This document shows positions 12,401 through 23,400 of a stretch of 64,000 nt of DNA, piece by piece. Source of the DNA: Lineus longissimus (lineage: Eukaryota > Nemertea > Pilidiophora > Heteronemertea > Lineidae); assembly GCF_910592395.1 (NCBI RefSeq), contig NC_088310.1, positions 7,199,501 to 7,263,500 on the forward strand, read 5' to 3'. Under the pieces are notes generated by a model that was not told where the DNA came from, did no database searches, and worked only from the letters and a program-made list of their open reading frames with translations. A program made the translations under genes and the position numbers. Position 1 is the stretch's first letter; each line of letters opens with the position of its first letter.

Positions 12401-15229
12401 GCACTGCTGACGTTGGGGATATTTCTGAAGACTTGACACCAACAGCAGTACTTGTCCTCTGTAGTTCCCACGCAAAGTTGGAAGGGAAGTATTTTACATG
12501 GAAATGACTCGCTCCATCAAATCTGTCTTCATAATGGGACGGCAATTGGCAGAGATTGCTTCCTCCAGAGGTGAAAGATGATTCACCGATATGTTCTACT
12601 TTTTCATCGCCCCTATAATCAGACGTTGTGACAACCCAATAAACCGTGCGACAGCCATGAATAAATACCCGATGTGTATCACAAGATTTAATGGCAAATA
12701 GATTTTGTATAATATTACCACCGAACTTGCTGCGGCACAAGGAAAAATATGACACGTTTCAATTGACGCGTGATCGACATGAAAACCATTCGGTAAGCAA
12801 TCATCGCTGGCATTGACAGACACAGCTACCTAATCACTCGCTGGATCACTTAACCGATTCAATTCAACAACGAAGGAGCCAATTCCCAATGTCGCCATTA
12901 TCACCTTTTTATGCAGAGAATATCTTGGTAACAATGCCGCTCTTTATAAGAGTAGAACCTCTCTATTGAGGACACCCTTGGGGCTGACGAGTACTGTTCT
13001 TCATAGAGAGGTTTCCTTCATAGAGAGGTCAAATTGAATTGAGACAACCAATTCGGGACCAAACAGAATGTCCTCAAAAGAGAGGGTGGCGTCATCAGAG
13101 AGGTGTCCACTAAGGGAGGTTCTGTATGCAGTGATGATGAATACACTTTTTCTATTTTCGGGGGGAAGTGTCCTGATTAGCTATTGTGTCCCATAATATA
13201 ATCGATTTTTTTACTGGTTGGGTTAGTTATTATAACGAAGAACAATACCATCTTTCCTCAGCAGGAAGATAAAAAACCCTGGAAAACTGAGTCGGTCTTG
13301 GCAAAGTGGCAACAAAGTGTATCAAAAATTCATGACGCCATACACAGAGAGAGGTAGCCAAGCTGACAGCTCGAACATCCCGCTATGTACAGAGCTTACT
13401 ATTCGAATTGCTTTTCAATTGACCCATGAATAAGTAAGCTACAATAATTGTCTTGTCGTTGGCATTGTACGGCTGTGAATCTGCAATTTACAATGGGTTT
13501 TTAGGGACAGGAATCGATGCCGTTTTGGCGCTTTTGGCGCTGGCGTGGCCGATGAAGTGGTCCTCTTTATCACTTAACTGCTGAGCAGCAGCAAGTGATA
13601 TGTCTAAACAAAAGAAACTTGTCAGTGTTTGGGGATGATTTAAACCATTGATATATTTAAAGGTCATATACATTTTAAACCTAAATGTGAAATTAACACG
13701 GCCATAGTGAAGCAAAATAAGACATACAAGGACAAGGAAACCTGGCATGTACTAAGATGATACGTGCCCAACATGATTTTTTTAAACATCAATATATTGA
13801 CACAAATTGTCTTAACAAAGGACAATCACGAATAATAACTTTTTTGTTTCTTGTCTGGTCTGAAATCAAACACTCAGTTGCCTTGCTGAGAAATGTAGTA
13901 ACCATATCATACATAAGTCTCTTCAGTAGAACGTTGCATGGTTGTTGTGTATGAAAAGGTAGGTTACTTTTGGCCACAACTACATTTTGCAGTTGTCATT
14001 AGAATTACTTTGACCATTTTGATTTCAGAGCTAAGTATTAAATTGCACATACACTTCTCAAATACCTTTAGATAATTTATAGTCAAAATGTAACCTATTT
14101 TCAACTGAAATATTTTTGTACATAACTTTGTCTGATCTGTATACATTACAAACCCTCTTGAAGTCACGTTGCGGCAGCATTTTTAGAAATTATTCATGCC
14201 AACCACTAATTCAAACCTGTGACTGGCAAAATCAAAAGTGCTCTTGAAATGATAGATGTGCTGCAAATCTGCCACAAATCTGCCATAATGATGTGTTTAC
14301 CACTTCAGTTACTTCCCTATTGCGGCTCCTCATGATGGTTGTGATGAGACCAGGCCGTGTGTTTAGCAGGGGTGAAAGGGGGGAACTGTACCCAGTTGTC
14401 TCTGAAAAACATGTCTTCATGCATGTTTTGGGACGAAAGGTGCATGTTCCGCTTCCCCAAAGAGCCTCTTTTCAAGCCAACGTGGCCTCGTCACTTGCTT
14501 CTGCCAGTGGTGGATTCAGGGAAGGTGAAGAGGGGCAGGTGGTCCCCCCCCCCCCCCCCACCCCACCCACCAGATCATGAATACTGGTAATGTGACCCTA
14601 AAAACTAGGTGCCGCCACCGACACTTCTAAGGACGCGGCCCTGTCTTTCTCAGGCCGGCCACTTCTGCTTGGAGAAGGTACTTGTACAACTAGGTTAAGA
14701 CCACAAATACCAAATGTGTTAATGTCAAGGATTTTTATAGAACCAAAAACCATCTGAGTGCCGGCTCTTTCTTAAGGGCACCCGCTCTATAAGACTACTG
14801 AATCTGCCCACTTTGGGAGGGCAACCTAGAAAGGCACTACATATGAATATTTGTCATGAGTATTTAATTGGTTCAAGCTTATTAAACCAACTCAAAGCGC
14901 TGCTCTCCTCACCAGTGATTACGTATATAGTAGAAGGTTTTTAAACATCTCTGGTCTCAATGTCTGGTTATCCTGACTGGACTTTGAGTCAAAGGGTTCC
15001 TTCCCGGCCGTCTTACCTTTCGAACTGCCCTTCTTGCTTCAGTGAGTTTATTCTTTCTCTTCGCATTCGCCAGTTTTGTCTTTTTATCCTGGGTCGCGCT
15101 TATTCGTGACTGAAACTGCAAAACTGTTGCACTTTGCTCATCAGACGGACTATGAAACACGTACTGAAGAATCCCGACACTCCAGATCACAACTAATGTC
15201 ACAAAAATTCGAACCCTTTTGCACTTCAT
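3428..15229 (-). CDS. Polypeptide N-acetylgalactosaminyltransferase, GALNT2/14/16 type, 5' four exons
   Basis: The enzyme family transfers GalNAc from UDP-GalNAc to Ser/Thr in the Golgi, starting mucin-type O-glycans. Coding exons on the minus strand: 15229-15017, 11250-11066, 6534-6436, 3495-3428; all junction phases agree. Exon 1 starts at ATG 15229 and encodes a short basic cytoplasmic tail, one membrane anchor (residues about 7-25, type II) and a Lys/Arg-rich stem. Exon 2 carries the family stem motif DPYQRHAFN and IPDTRE. Exon 3 carries [20 protein letters not shown], the start of the GT2 catalytic fold. Exon 4 carries [19 protein letters not shown]. The DSH metal motif, the second catalytic half and the ricin lectin domain are not in view; they should lie left of position 1 unless the gene is truncated. 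An additional exon near 11281-11478 (-) is possible, but its phase does not fit. Subfamily is judged from memory of family motifs. Confidence 0.85.
3667..4377 (-). other. Unrecognised broken ORF pair inside a GALNT intron
   Basis: Two minus-strand ORFs lie close together: 4377-4126 (83 codons) and 4005-3667 (112 codons). The second has a protein-like composition with a CESC pair and the segment [17 protein letters not shown]. They are in different frames, separated by stops, and no splice sites join them convincingly. This could be an old retrocopy or transposon relic, or chance. No family recognised. Confidence 0.2.
4378..6435. other. GALNT intron 3, remainder
   Basis: This is the upstream part of the intron between GALNT exons 3 and 4. 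Short ORFs occur on both strands, but none has a recognisable domain or paired splice sites. Confidence 0.5.
6945..7058 (+). other. Short lysine/arginine-rich ORF, unrecognised
   Basis: A 37-codon ORF begins at ATG 6945 ([20 protein letters not shown]...) and ends at TAG. Its composition is protein-like, and a possible donor (ATG|gttagt) precedes the stop. No downstream partner exon was found, and it lies in the large GALNT intron on the opposite strand. It may be a first exon of a nested gene or chance. Confidence 0.15.
7238..8334 (+). other. Two small ORFs with predicted membrane segments, unrecognised
   Basis: An ORF at 7238-7456 (72 codons) has two hydrophobic stretches. An ORF at 8104-8334 (76 codons) has one clear candidate membrane segment ([17 protein letters not shown]) after a polar N-terminus. 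Neither matches a family I know and no splice partners were found. Both lie inside the large intron of the oppositely oriented GALNT gene. Confidence 0.15.
9529..10665 (-). other. GC-richer island with several minus-strand ORFs, possible relic
   Basis: Compared with its AT-rich surroundings this stretch is GC-richer, has more CpG, and is open in several frames. Minus-strand ORFs at 10665-10387, 10200-9856, 10039-9776 and 9798-9529 follow one another. The 10039-9776 product is strongly acidic ([17 protein letters not shown]...). A one-base shift joins the 9776 and 9529 ORFs, as expected of a decayed reading frame. Possible readings are a degraded transposon ORF or retrocopy, or a CpG island. 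No domain recognised. Confidence 0.25.
12950..13125. mobile_element. MITE family A, copy 1 (GALNT intron 1)
   Basis: The element starts AGTAGAACCTCTCTATTGAG and ends GGGAGGTTCTGTAT, so its ends are imperfect inverted repeats. Internal repeats of 'gagaggt' and 'gtcct' alternate through it. Three more copies are at 24436, 51711 and 59745, in the same orientation. It has no coding capacity, so it is probably a non-autonomous DNA element. Confidence 0.7.
13126..15016. other. GALNT intron 1, 5' part
   Basis: This is non-coding sequence with no recognisable gene. A poly-C run lies near 14547-14560. The remainder holds unremarkable AT-rich intron sequence and short ORFs on both strands without domains. 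Confidence 0.5.
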
Positions 15230-16979
15230 GATAAATCCATAGATCCGATTGAATGCATGGAATGGCTTGATACTGATAGCAAGTTAACGCAAGGCTAGCT
15301 TAACGTCCGGCTCCCTTCCTTGAAATCCCGCCTCTTCAAGCGAGCACATGCCATTTGATGATACTGCGAGGCGCTAGCGCACGTGACCAATATATCGTCT
15401 GCTCGGCTTTCACGCCGCGTGGCGGCAACCTCTTCAATGCTGAACGCCTCCTGCATCGGCTTTATGCTCGTGATTGCAATTTCTCAATGGGCGTAACTCA
15501 ATTAATATCTCACAGATTGCGAAAGATGCCCGCTGGTTATTAAACAGAGGCGAGGAATATGAAACACTGGATGATAGTGAGTCTCCGTCGACAAAGACAC
15601 TTCCATCCGAATCCGGTGTCCCGAACTGTCATTATCGCGGTGCCTTGGCACACCAGTCTCAGGGTGTTTTTTTTAATTTCTGAATGTTTCAATTTATTTT
15701 TATAATTTGTGCGCTCAAGTTGTAAGTCGAACTGTGTGTGAATGACCCTTGTATCGAGGATGGTCTTATGAGGACAAAGTCACAACCAGCACGCCTCGTT
15801 ACTTTGCTCAATCTCGTAATAAATTTATCTCCGAAAGAACTATGTTATTTATAGCTGAACATGGCCTTGATGTTATCACTGAAATCGAGACAATTACTGC
15901 TCGGGCTTTTGTTAACATTAGGCCGCCCGCGTATCATACTAATGCAGTCCAACACTGTGCACTTTGTCTGTGTCATTGTGGAATGAAGCCCGGGACGCGT
16001 AGTAGCAGAGCATGCCGATTCACCGTCGTTGTGCGTAGGACTGATATTCACCGCCGATAAGTCGGCATGTAGCAGAGTGGTAAGTGGCGGAACTTAAATT
16101 TTATTGCTTAACTTGTTCTTGCTTGGCCCTGTATACATCCCTCTCTGCCCCAAACACAGGCACATGAAGATCAAAACTGAAAACACTCATCAAAAATATT
16201 CTTGAGGTGTTTTGTCAATTGGGCCCATCGGAGTTTTGATCTTCATGTGCCTGTGCTCCGACTCGCATTGTCACGTCCTGGGGAAAAAACTGTGTGCATT
16301 AATGACCGTGTGTGAGGGGAGGAGCAACCGACCGACTCTGGTTTTCGAGGATGCTGCACCCGAGACCTGCACCAAGTCCAGAAAGAGAGCGCTCGTCACG
16401 GGGGTGCTGTAGGCTATACTCCGGACACAACAGATAAATCTCTTCTGGGCTGTCCGTTGGTGACTTGGCCTAGAGTCCCTCCTAATGAAAGATTAGGTGA
16501 CGAATTGAGCGGCAACGGAAGCCGCATGGGGATTGGGGGGGGGGGGCTGATTAAACTATCGATATCAATAATCCCTCTAAAGAAAGTCTCTTCCAGTTAA
16601 ACCTGATACAGTGGGTGAAGACGGGTGGAGCGGGTGGAGACATCGTGATCATCAAGATGAAGGTTAGTCCAAGCTGTACTTCCTGGGCGCGATTTATGGA
16701 GGCGGCGTTATAGAAGATTATGGACGGACATTATGACCAAACCGGCCAGCCCGTAGAGGACCGGTTCTGGACTCCATGCACCATGTTCGTAAAAACCGTT
16801 AGACTCCTATGCAGTGCATTTCGTAGTCCTGAACGTATTTCGGACGAGGCCGGGCCACCGCGTCCTCGACTTATATAACGGACTGGTCCCCATCCCACAG
16901 ACTCGTATGTAGCCCGGCCCGTATTATCTTCGCCAGGTGTAACGTATTTCTTATCCCTTATCTGCTGCTTGCGTTTCAG
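15230..16979. other. Upstream region of GALNT; no gene recognised
   Basis: The first few hundred bases upstream of the GALNT start (15230-15700) contain scattered CpG and could hold its promoter and 5' UTR. ORFs at 15355-15543, 15474-15683 and 15749-16060 (+) have no recognised domain. The region also contains a 24-bp-arm hairpin (16155-16255), a poly-G run near 16537, and a short LINE-like fragment (about 16795-16870). Confidence 0.4.
16155..16255. repeat. Hairpin with 24-bp perfect arms
   Basis: Positions 16155-16178 and 16232-16255 are perfect reverse complements (CACAGGCACATGAAGATCAA...). A further inner pairing, gaaaacac with gtgttttg, shortens the loop. It may be a short foldback element or a stem-loop RNA precursor; the sequence cannot decide between these. 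Confidence 0.7.
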
Positions 16980-17405
16980 ATTCTCAAGTTCCCGCCTTTT
17001 CCGGGAGAAACTAACAGGTGTCCGATTTGTCGCCGGAGATTCCGCTTCAAATTCGGCCAACTGATACACCTCCGAGAGTGTCATGATGTGGATAAATTCA
17101 GCCCCGTGTACAAGAAGGCCCCCAGACCAACTTGCAACCCTGAGGACGTGATAGCGTGCGCTGCATGTCTGAGCAATTTCAACTCGAAGCGGAGTTTACG
17201 AAATCATAGCAGTCGGTGCCGAAATAGAGACTGGTATCTTGATGACATTTCTCATGCTGGAGAAAGGTGTACAGAATGTGATAAAAGCTTTGGGTCCTTC
17301 AATGAACTGATCATACATACTATTAACCATATTGAGGACAAAAGAACATTCTTGTCTTCTTTGACGTCGGAACTCAAAATACATCTAGGCCGAATATTGA
17401 TTTAG
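16980..17405 (+). CDS. Zinc-finger exon with three C2H2/C2HC-like fingers, probably a terminal exon
   Basis: An open frame of 141 codons follows a good splice acceptor (pyrimidine-rich, tttcag at 16974-16979) and ends at TAG 17403-17405. Three fingers are visible: CPIC...H-x3-C (near 17020), CAAC...H-x3-C (near 17155) and CTEC...H-x3-H (near 17270). The linker sequences are not the TGEKP type of KRAB or Kruppel-like proteins. Upstream exons were not identified, and the frame is open further 5' so the acceptor is only a likely boundary. It could be a host DNA- or RNA-binding protein or the N-terminal finger region of a retroelement. The longest antisense ORF (17084-16731) is a shadow. Confidence 0.4.
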   Translation: MLKFPPFPGETNRCPICRRRFRFKFGQLIHLRECHDVDKFSPVYKKAPRPTCNPEDVIACAACLSNFNSKRSLRNHSSRCRNRDWYLDDISHAGERCTECDKSFGSFNELIIHTINHIEDKRTFLSSLTSELKIHLGRILI

Positions 17406-18570
17406 TGATCCTTATTGACCACCATAATTTATATGTTTTCACCCATAAAGATAAAGGTTTTTGAGCTTTTCAGAAACCTTTTTTGGGAGTTTTCAGCCAA
17501 CAATAAATGTACCCTCCATAGAGGTTTTTTAGAAAAATGAAAAACCAGCTCGTGAAAGACCACTGGATTAAATACATGTATTTGCTCAAAAACCTTTAAT
17601 TTTATGTATGATGGAGCAATAACTAACTGCTGGCTGAAGCTGTGTTTTAGCATTTCGATCTGCCGTCGTTGTGCGTATATTCACCCTTCACAAAAAGTAG
17701 GAGACTTTAGGATTGATCTATGTGTTTTAACTTCGCCAGGTATTTTAAAAAAAATGAAATTATAGTCATGTTGTATATTATATGTCTATATATTATTGTT
17801 TCGAAAAGGGCATTAAATATTTATCAATACGAAAATGGAGCATGAGACTACATATTGTTTTCTTTCTTTATTCAAAATTAAAAATGTGGAGGAAAGAGGA
17901 AATAGTCCTAAAGGGTATTGAGTCACAGGAATCTTCAGTGAAGGAATCATACCCAGGTAAGTCAAAACATAAGTCATGTACAACAACACGAACACACCAA
18001 TGTAATATTTACAGTATTTTATTTTCATTCAAATATGTCATTTTATTAAATATAATACATGTTGAATAAATACCTCATGATGAAGAGGTGACAATATTTC
18101 ATCGGACAACGATCTACCACAACTCTCTCTCTCAAGGAAACAGTCGTGTGTCGGGCTGAGCATGGACGAATTGGGAAATTAAACGGGTACCTTATTGGTA
18201 AAATGAGACCGTTTTAGTTATAAGAATAAAAACGAACTAATGGAGCATCACAGGCCTTGCCTTCTTTTATACAAGGAAATGTTGACTGGCTGGAGTAACG
18301 ACATCATAACTCATAAGTGATTCATGAAAATGACCTCTGGAAAACTGCTTGTGGAATTCTTAATTTGTACTCTGGGATTATTTACACCAGATCTGAACTG
18401 TCAACCTGCCACATGTACTTCTTCTTTTTTCTTTTATTCTGAGTAAAATGAACAACATGGACATGCATTGTAATCCTGGGCAAATAAACTTGACTATGAA
18501 TTATACATGTCATTTTAATCACAGGGAATACAACAAAAGCCCGTAATTCCAAAACACCTTGGTTACCATG
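17406..18570. other. AT-rich stretch without a recognisable gene
   Basis: It contains a foldback-like element, about 17446-17605, whose ends read CATAAAGATAAAGGTTTTTG and, as reverse complement, CATAAAATTAAAGGTTTTTG. Otherwise I see no exon. ORFs at 17782-18069 (+) and 17813-18028 (-) are low complexity and AT-driven. Confidence 0.4.
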
Positions 18571-18579
18571 TTTCATTTT

Positions 18580-19700
18580 TAGCTCACCTCTTAGCAGAGG
18601 TGAGCTTATCCCATACCGTGGCGTCCGTCGTCCGTCGTCGTCGTCGTCGTCGTCATCGTCGTCGTCCGTCGTCCGTTAGCAGGGCACGTTTCGTAACTGT
18701 TAGAGCTATTGAGTTGAAACTTGGTACACATGTACCCTTATGTAATGACACCTTGGAGACCAAGTTTCAGTCCGATTCGTTTCATGGTTTGGCCACCAGG
18801 GGGCCAAACGTTAAAAGTGAAAATATGCAATATCTCCCTTAATAGTAGTCGGGAAATTTTGAAAAAAATATGGTAGGTACTTCTAGCAAAGGTGCATCAT
18901 ATATCCTCCGGGTTTTTGATTTGACCTCCTTTTCAAGGTCACAGAGGTCAAATGGTGTAAATTGGCCGTTAGGATGTAACGATGGCACGTTTCTAAACTG
19001 CAATGACTATTGATACCAAATTTGGTACACATTTACCCCTTAGTCAGGTGATCTCAGGGACCGAAGTTTGGTCCAATATGATTCACCACTTGACCACCAG
19101 GGGGCAAAATCCAAAAACCTTAAAAATGTGATAATTCCTTAACTTCTTGCCCGATTGCCACCAATTTGATATCATGGGTACATCTAACCACCATACAGTA
19201 TATGTCACACAGGTTTTTAATTTGACCTTCTTGTCAAGGTCACAGAGGTCAAATGACGTAAATTCGCCGTCAGGACGTAACTATGGCACGTTTCTTAACT
19301 GCAATGACTATTGATCACAAATTAAGTACACATGTACCCTTTGGTCAGGTGATCTCAGGTACCGAAGTTTGGTGCGATCTGATTTGCCGTTTGGCCTCCA
19401 GGGAGGGGGCCAAATCCTAAATTCATCAAAATGCCATTATTCCTAGTACCCGATTGGCACCAATTTTATATCATAGGTACATCTAATTCTAACAACCATT
19501 CAATGTATCACCCGGGTCTTCTTTGATTTGACCAACTTTTCAAGGTCACAGAGGTCGAATGTACTGTAAATTGGCCATTTTGGGGAAATTGTAATTGCTT
19601 GGACCTATATCAAACCTAACACTACATGACACAATACCATGCTCTTTATCCATCTTTCCTCCACATGAGGTGAGCACAATGGCCCTGGCCATTTCATTTT
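18580..19700. repeat. Long dispersed repeat of the AGCTCACC...GGTGAGC type
   Basis: It starts with a palindrome (AGCTCACCTCT TAG CAGAGGTGAGCT, 18581-18606), then a CGTCGT microsatellite (about 18623-18680). Roughly three 300-bp units follow, each with 'ggcacgttt...aactg' (18684, 18984, 19284), 'ggtacacatgtaccc' and 'caaggtcacagaggtcaaat'. It ends near ATGAGGTGAGCACAATGGCC. TTTCATTTT occurs at both edges (18571 and 19692) and may be a target duplication. It has no coding capacity. Elements of this look are common in marine invertebrate genomes. Confidence 0.65.
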
Positions 19701-19974
19701 AGAATGGATTTGATACCGACCTCTTGTCAAAAGCCGATTCTTGATAGATTACGCCTAAGATTATCAAGTTTGAGGTGTTCTAGAATAGCTCAAGCGAAGC
19801 TCTCATTTTTGCTTTCATTTTGGCTCCCATGAGAGACCAAATGCAACCAACTGCGCCACTACCCGGAATTGCCATAAACAAATAATCACAGATTATACAC
19901 TAATTAGCGCCGTGAATACACAGCTAATATACATGTACATTGTATTTGATAGTGTCTTTGACAGGCTACAGTCT

Positions 19975-20400
19975 AATAATAGTCGTACTTCCACCTATCA
20001 AATCCCCGTGTCTTTTGCGCTTACACCTATGAATTGTCGTATCTAAATAGACCCGTGTGTCAAATCCCCGTTATCGAGCTCGATGGGGCTAATCGGGGGC
20101 TAATTTAGACCCATGTTCAACACAGGTTTTTTGATAGGTGGAATCTGAATAGACACGGCAATTGCAAGTTCTAAGATCCGGCGACAGATGGCGCGGTGTA
20201 GTTGCCTCGGTATTACGCCCCCTCCAGCGGGAAAGAAACACAGGAGAGCTCCCTACCTACAGCGCACCTGTCGCCGAGGCTATTAACCATTATCTATCAC
20301 AACTGATAGGTGTAAGTGCGCCGTGGGTTTTTTGACACACAGCGAAGACACGGGTCTTGAAAAAACACGGGGTTTTATGATAGGTGGAACTACGACTTAT
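19975..20400. mobile_element. MITE with about 20-bp terminal inverted repeats in the SLC29 3' UTR
   Basis: The left end reads AGTCGTACTTCCACCTATCA and the reverse complement of the right end reads AGTCGTAGTTCCACCTATCA. Sub-terminal stretches (ccccgtgtctt and its complement) also pair. There is no coding capacity. The right end lies about 10 bp beyond the stop codon of the nucleoside transporter, so the element probably forms most of that gene's 3' UTR. Confidence 0.75.
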
Positions 20401-20409
20401 GATGCGGTT

Positions 20410-23400
20410 CTATATTAGTTTGTTCATAGCCATTGATAACAGCGACCCAATACAAAGTCCAAGGGCCAGGAAAAATGACATCATTGAGCCGGCAGCTTCT
20501 GCGTCTTCTGCCAAAACTTGACTGAAAGAAGAAATGGAAAAGATCAATCAGAACAGTGAAAGGGTTTTATAATTGTCGCTGTTTCTTGGCATAAATGAAA
20601 GTCCTAATACTTCGTCTTCAGAGTGAATAAAACATGTTGACAGAATACAAGGTTCTTACCTTGGTCCATACATCATGCCCAGTGTCCCCACGTATCCATT
20701 AGTCGTACTAAAGAACACCATGAAGATAATCGGATAATAGTCCTCCTCAAATATCACAGGTAGATTTGTGCGTGGTTGTACATTGCAAAGCATAAACAGA
20801 GGGATAAACGCTATCCTGATGATAGAGAGCAACGGTAGCGTTAGGCCCTTCCCATCGCGAGGCTGAAAAGGAAATTTGAATTAAATGAATGTTCAAGGGT
20901 CGGGACACAATTTTTTATAAGGATAGGTTGTCCTTAGATTGTCCTTCTGCTACAACACTACCCTCGAGTTTGAGTCAGTCCTTGTAGACAGGTATGAAGG
21001 TCGGTTACTCATTTTTGCAGGGCTCAGGTTAGATACATGTAGACAAGTTTCTCATATTGTCTCACAAAACTTTTTTCTGCTAATTTTAGAGAGAAGCAGC
21101 GCTGACTATTACCAATAGTATACATAGGTCATAACTCAAGTTTGCAAGATGGATCATAATCATAGTATTGTATAGGATAGGTATTCTAATCATCTGAATA
21201 AAAAATGGGTATCAAATGTGTTGAAAATGTCGTGTGCACTTACTATTCTAACCCATCCTGCGGCAACCCGACCAACAAGATCACCAACGTTGAAGATGAG
21301 GAAGCACACAACAGGACTAAAGAAGGTGTCTGCAATGAAGAAAGACTCACATGAATACTTAAGTATGAGGAATTAGGACCAGGCAACACTGCGTACAGCT
21401 CCTTTTAATGTAATTTACTCGCACTAAACGACTTTATCTATCAAACTCTGCCAATGCTGACGTAAACCATATACATGTACATACCCGTCCAAGCATTTCC
21501 ACTGCCTTTTTCCTTTGCATTGATAGCAGAGAGAATAGCTGGGTAGAGCGACAATGTCACGGCAAATGTGAGGAAGACGCTCATTCCAAGTGACCAGATC
21601 TGGAAGGAGCAGACGACACAATGTATTACCATTATCATCGAGCACGTTGGAATGAAGATTGAAATCACCACACAGCGAACAGCTGAACTAAAGACTCCTT
21701 AGTCAAATGTTTCCTGGATCAGCCGATCTCAAGTCCACCAAGCCAAATATTACCTGGATCGCGAACATTTTTTTGTTAAATGAGGTGGTGAGTGATCGAC
21801 CATCACAGAGGCACAAATCTAGTTACGAATCGAGAAGAATACAACAACTCAGATGAAACAAACTTCAGGAAAGAACATCAGTTTTAACACCACGAACTTT
21901 GTCATGCATCATTCAGTATAGGATACAATATTGTCAGAGGCAATATAGTTCCACTTGGATTTTCTCAAGCTGTTACTCCTCAATAAACTTACACGTCTGA
22001 ACACGATGAGCAGTGACGATGGTCGATTCGGTCGAACGAATCTAGGAAACTGATCAGGTGATAGGCTATCAAAATTAGCTGTGGTTGGCCGGATATCGTC
22101 GTCACCTGGATAGAACAATAGCATATTTTAAGGGGTTAAACCGAGAGATGGCATGGCGTTAAATTGAATTGAATTGATATCACGGCCCATGCGGTGTGAT
22201 CATCACTGATACAGCAGACCAGATTTCCTGTGAAAGCTTTGGTAAGCTGTCAACCCATCAAAAAGCCATAAAATTTAATCAAAAGTTAATTAAATTTTGA
22301 CAGAGGGAGTAAAAGAACTTACTGCATTTTGCTATATGGTACTTGGCAAATCTCTGAAAGAAGAGAGTTATTACTAAAATGAAATTTGTTACTTTTCAGG
22401 CAAATGTTCAGGAAGACAGGAAAAAAACTACATATGTTTCATTTGAAATACAATTTCTGTGAAAGACATGAATATTTGGAATAATATGGTAGAAATCTGA
22501 TTCGGTTTTTACAGCACTGGTCTTATGACTAAGATCTAGATAGGTAATGTAGCGAAATTTGAACTATTTCTTAGTGGGTACAGGTACATGTACTTACAGA
22601 AAATGGCAACAGTAAATACGCAACTAGAGATATCAAAAGCACAGCTTCAGCAGATAGAAAGAACCCGAAACCACTCTCTATGGCATTTGATGCTCCTGCG
22701 ATGGCAGCTAGATTGGCTACAGCAGAAAAGGTACCACCCAGAGCCTGGAGCGAAATCAAAAAGTTGACACATTAGCTGAATTCAATATGATACACATACA
22801 GAGCCCCATTTTATAATTTATACCCTGAAACTATCGTGTACATTAACTAAAACCACAATGAAAACGAAAACATTGCTTTCTGAATGTTCTCAGGTTCACC
22901 CACACCTGACCAGCGGAATGATGTGGTTGCGTCAGAACAACAGGGTGACAATTGGTAACGCAGAGACTGTTGCATGGATTAGAACAGCGGTTCTTACCTG
23001 TCCTCCCATCACAGCTTGAGTATATTTCTCAGGGAACATACTTGCGAGACCAAATAAGCATCCCTGCATTATCGCACTACTAGCTGCAAAGTAAAGGGAA
23101 CATCCAGTATTGACAAATCCTCTGTTGATCTAACATGTCTAAGTTAGCAAGTATCTATACTTGGTTCTAGTCTGTTGATCTAACATGTCTTAAGTTAGCA
23201 AGTATCTATACTTGGTTCTAGTCTGTTGATCTAACATGTCTAAGTTAACAAGTATCTATACTTGGTTGTAGTCTGTTGATCTAACATGTCTAAGTTAGCA
23301 AGTATCTATACTTGGTTCTAGTCTGTTGATCTAACATGTCTAAGTTAGCAAGTATCTATACTTGGTTCTATTCTGTTGATCTAACATGTCTAAGTTAGCA

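Noticed and set aside
16731-17084. Minus-strand ORF opposite the zinc-finger exon
   Set aside because: Its only recognisable part is shared with a LINE-like fragment; the plus strand has clear zinc-finger spacing.
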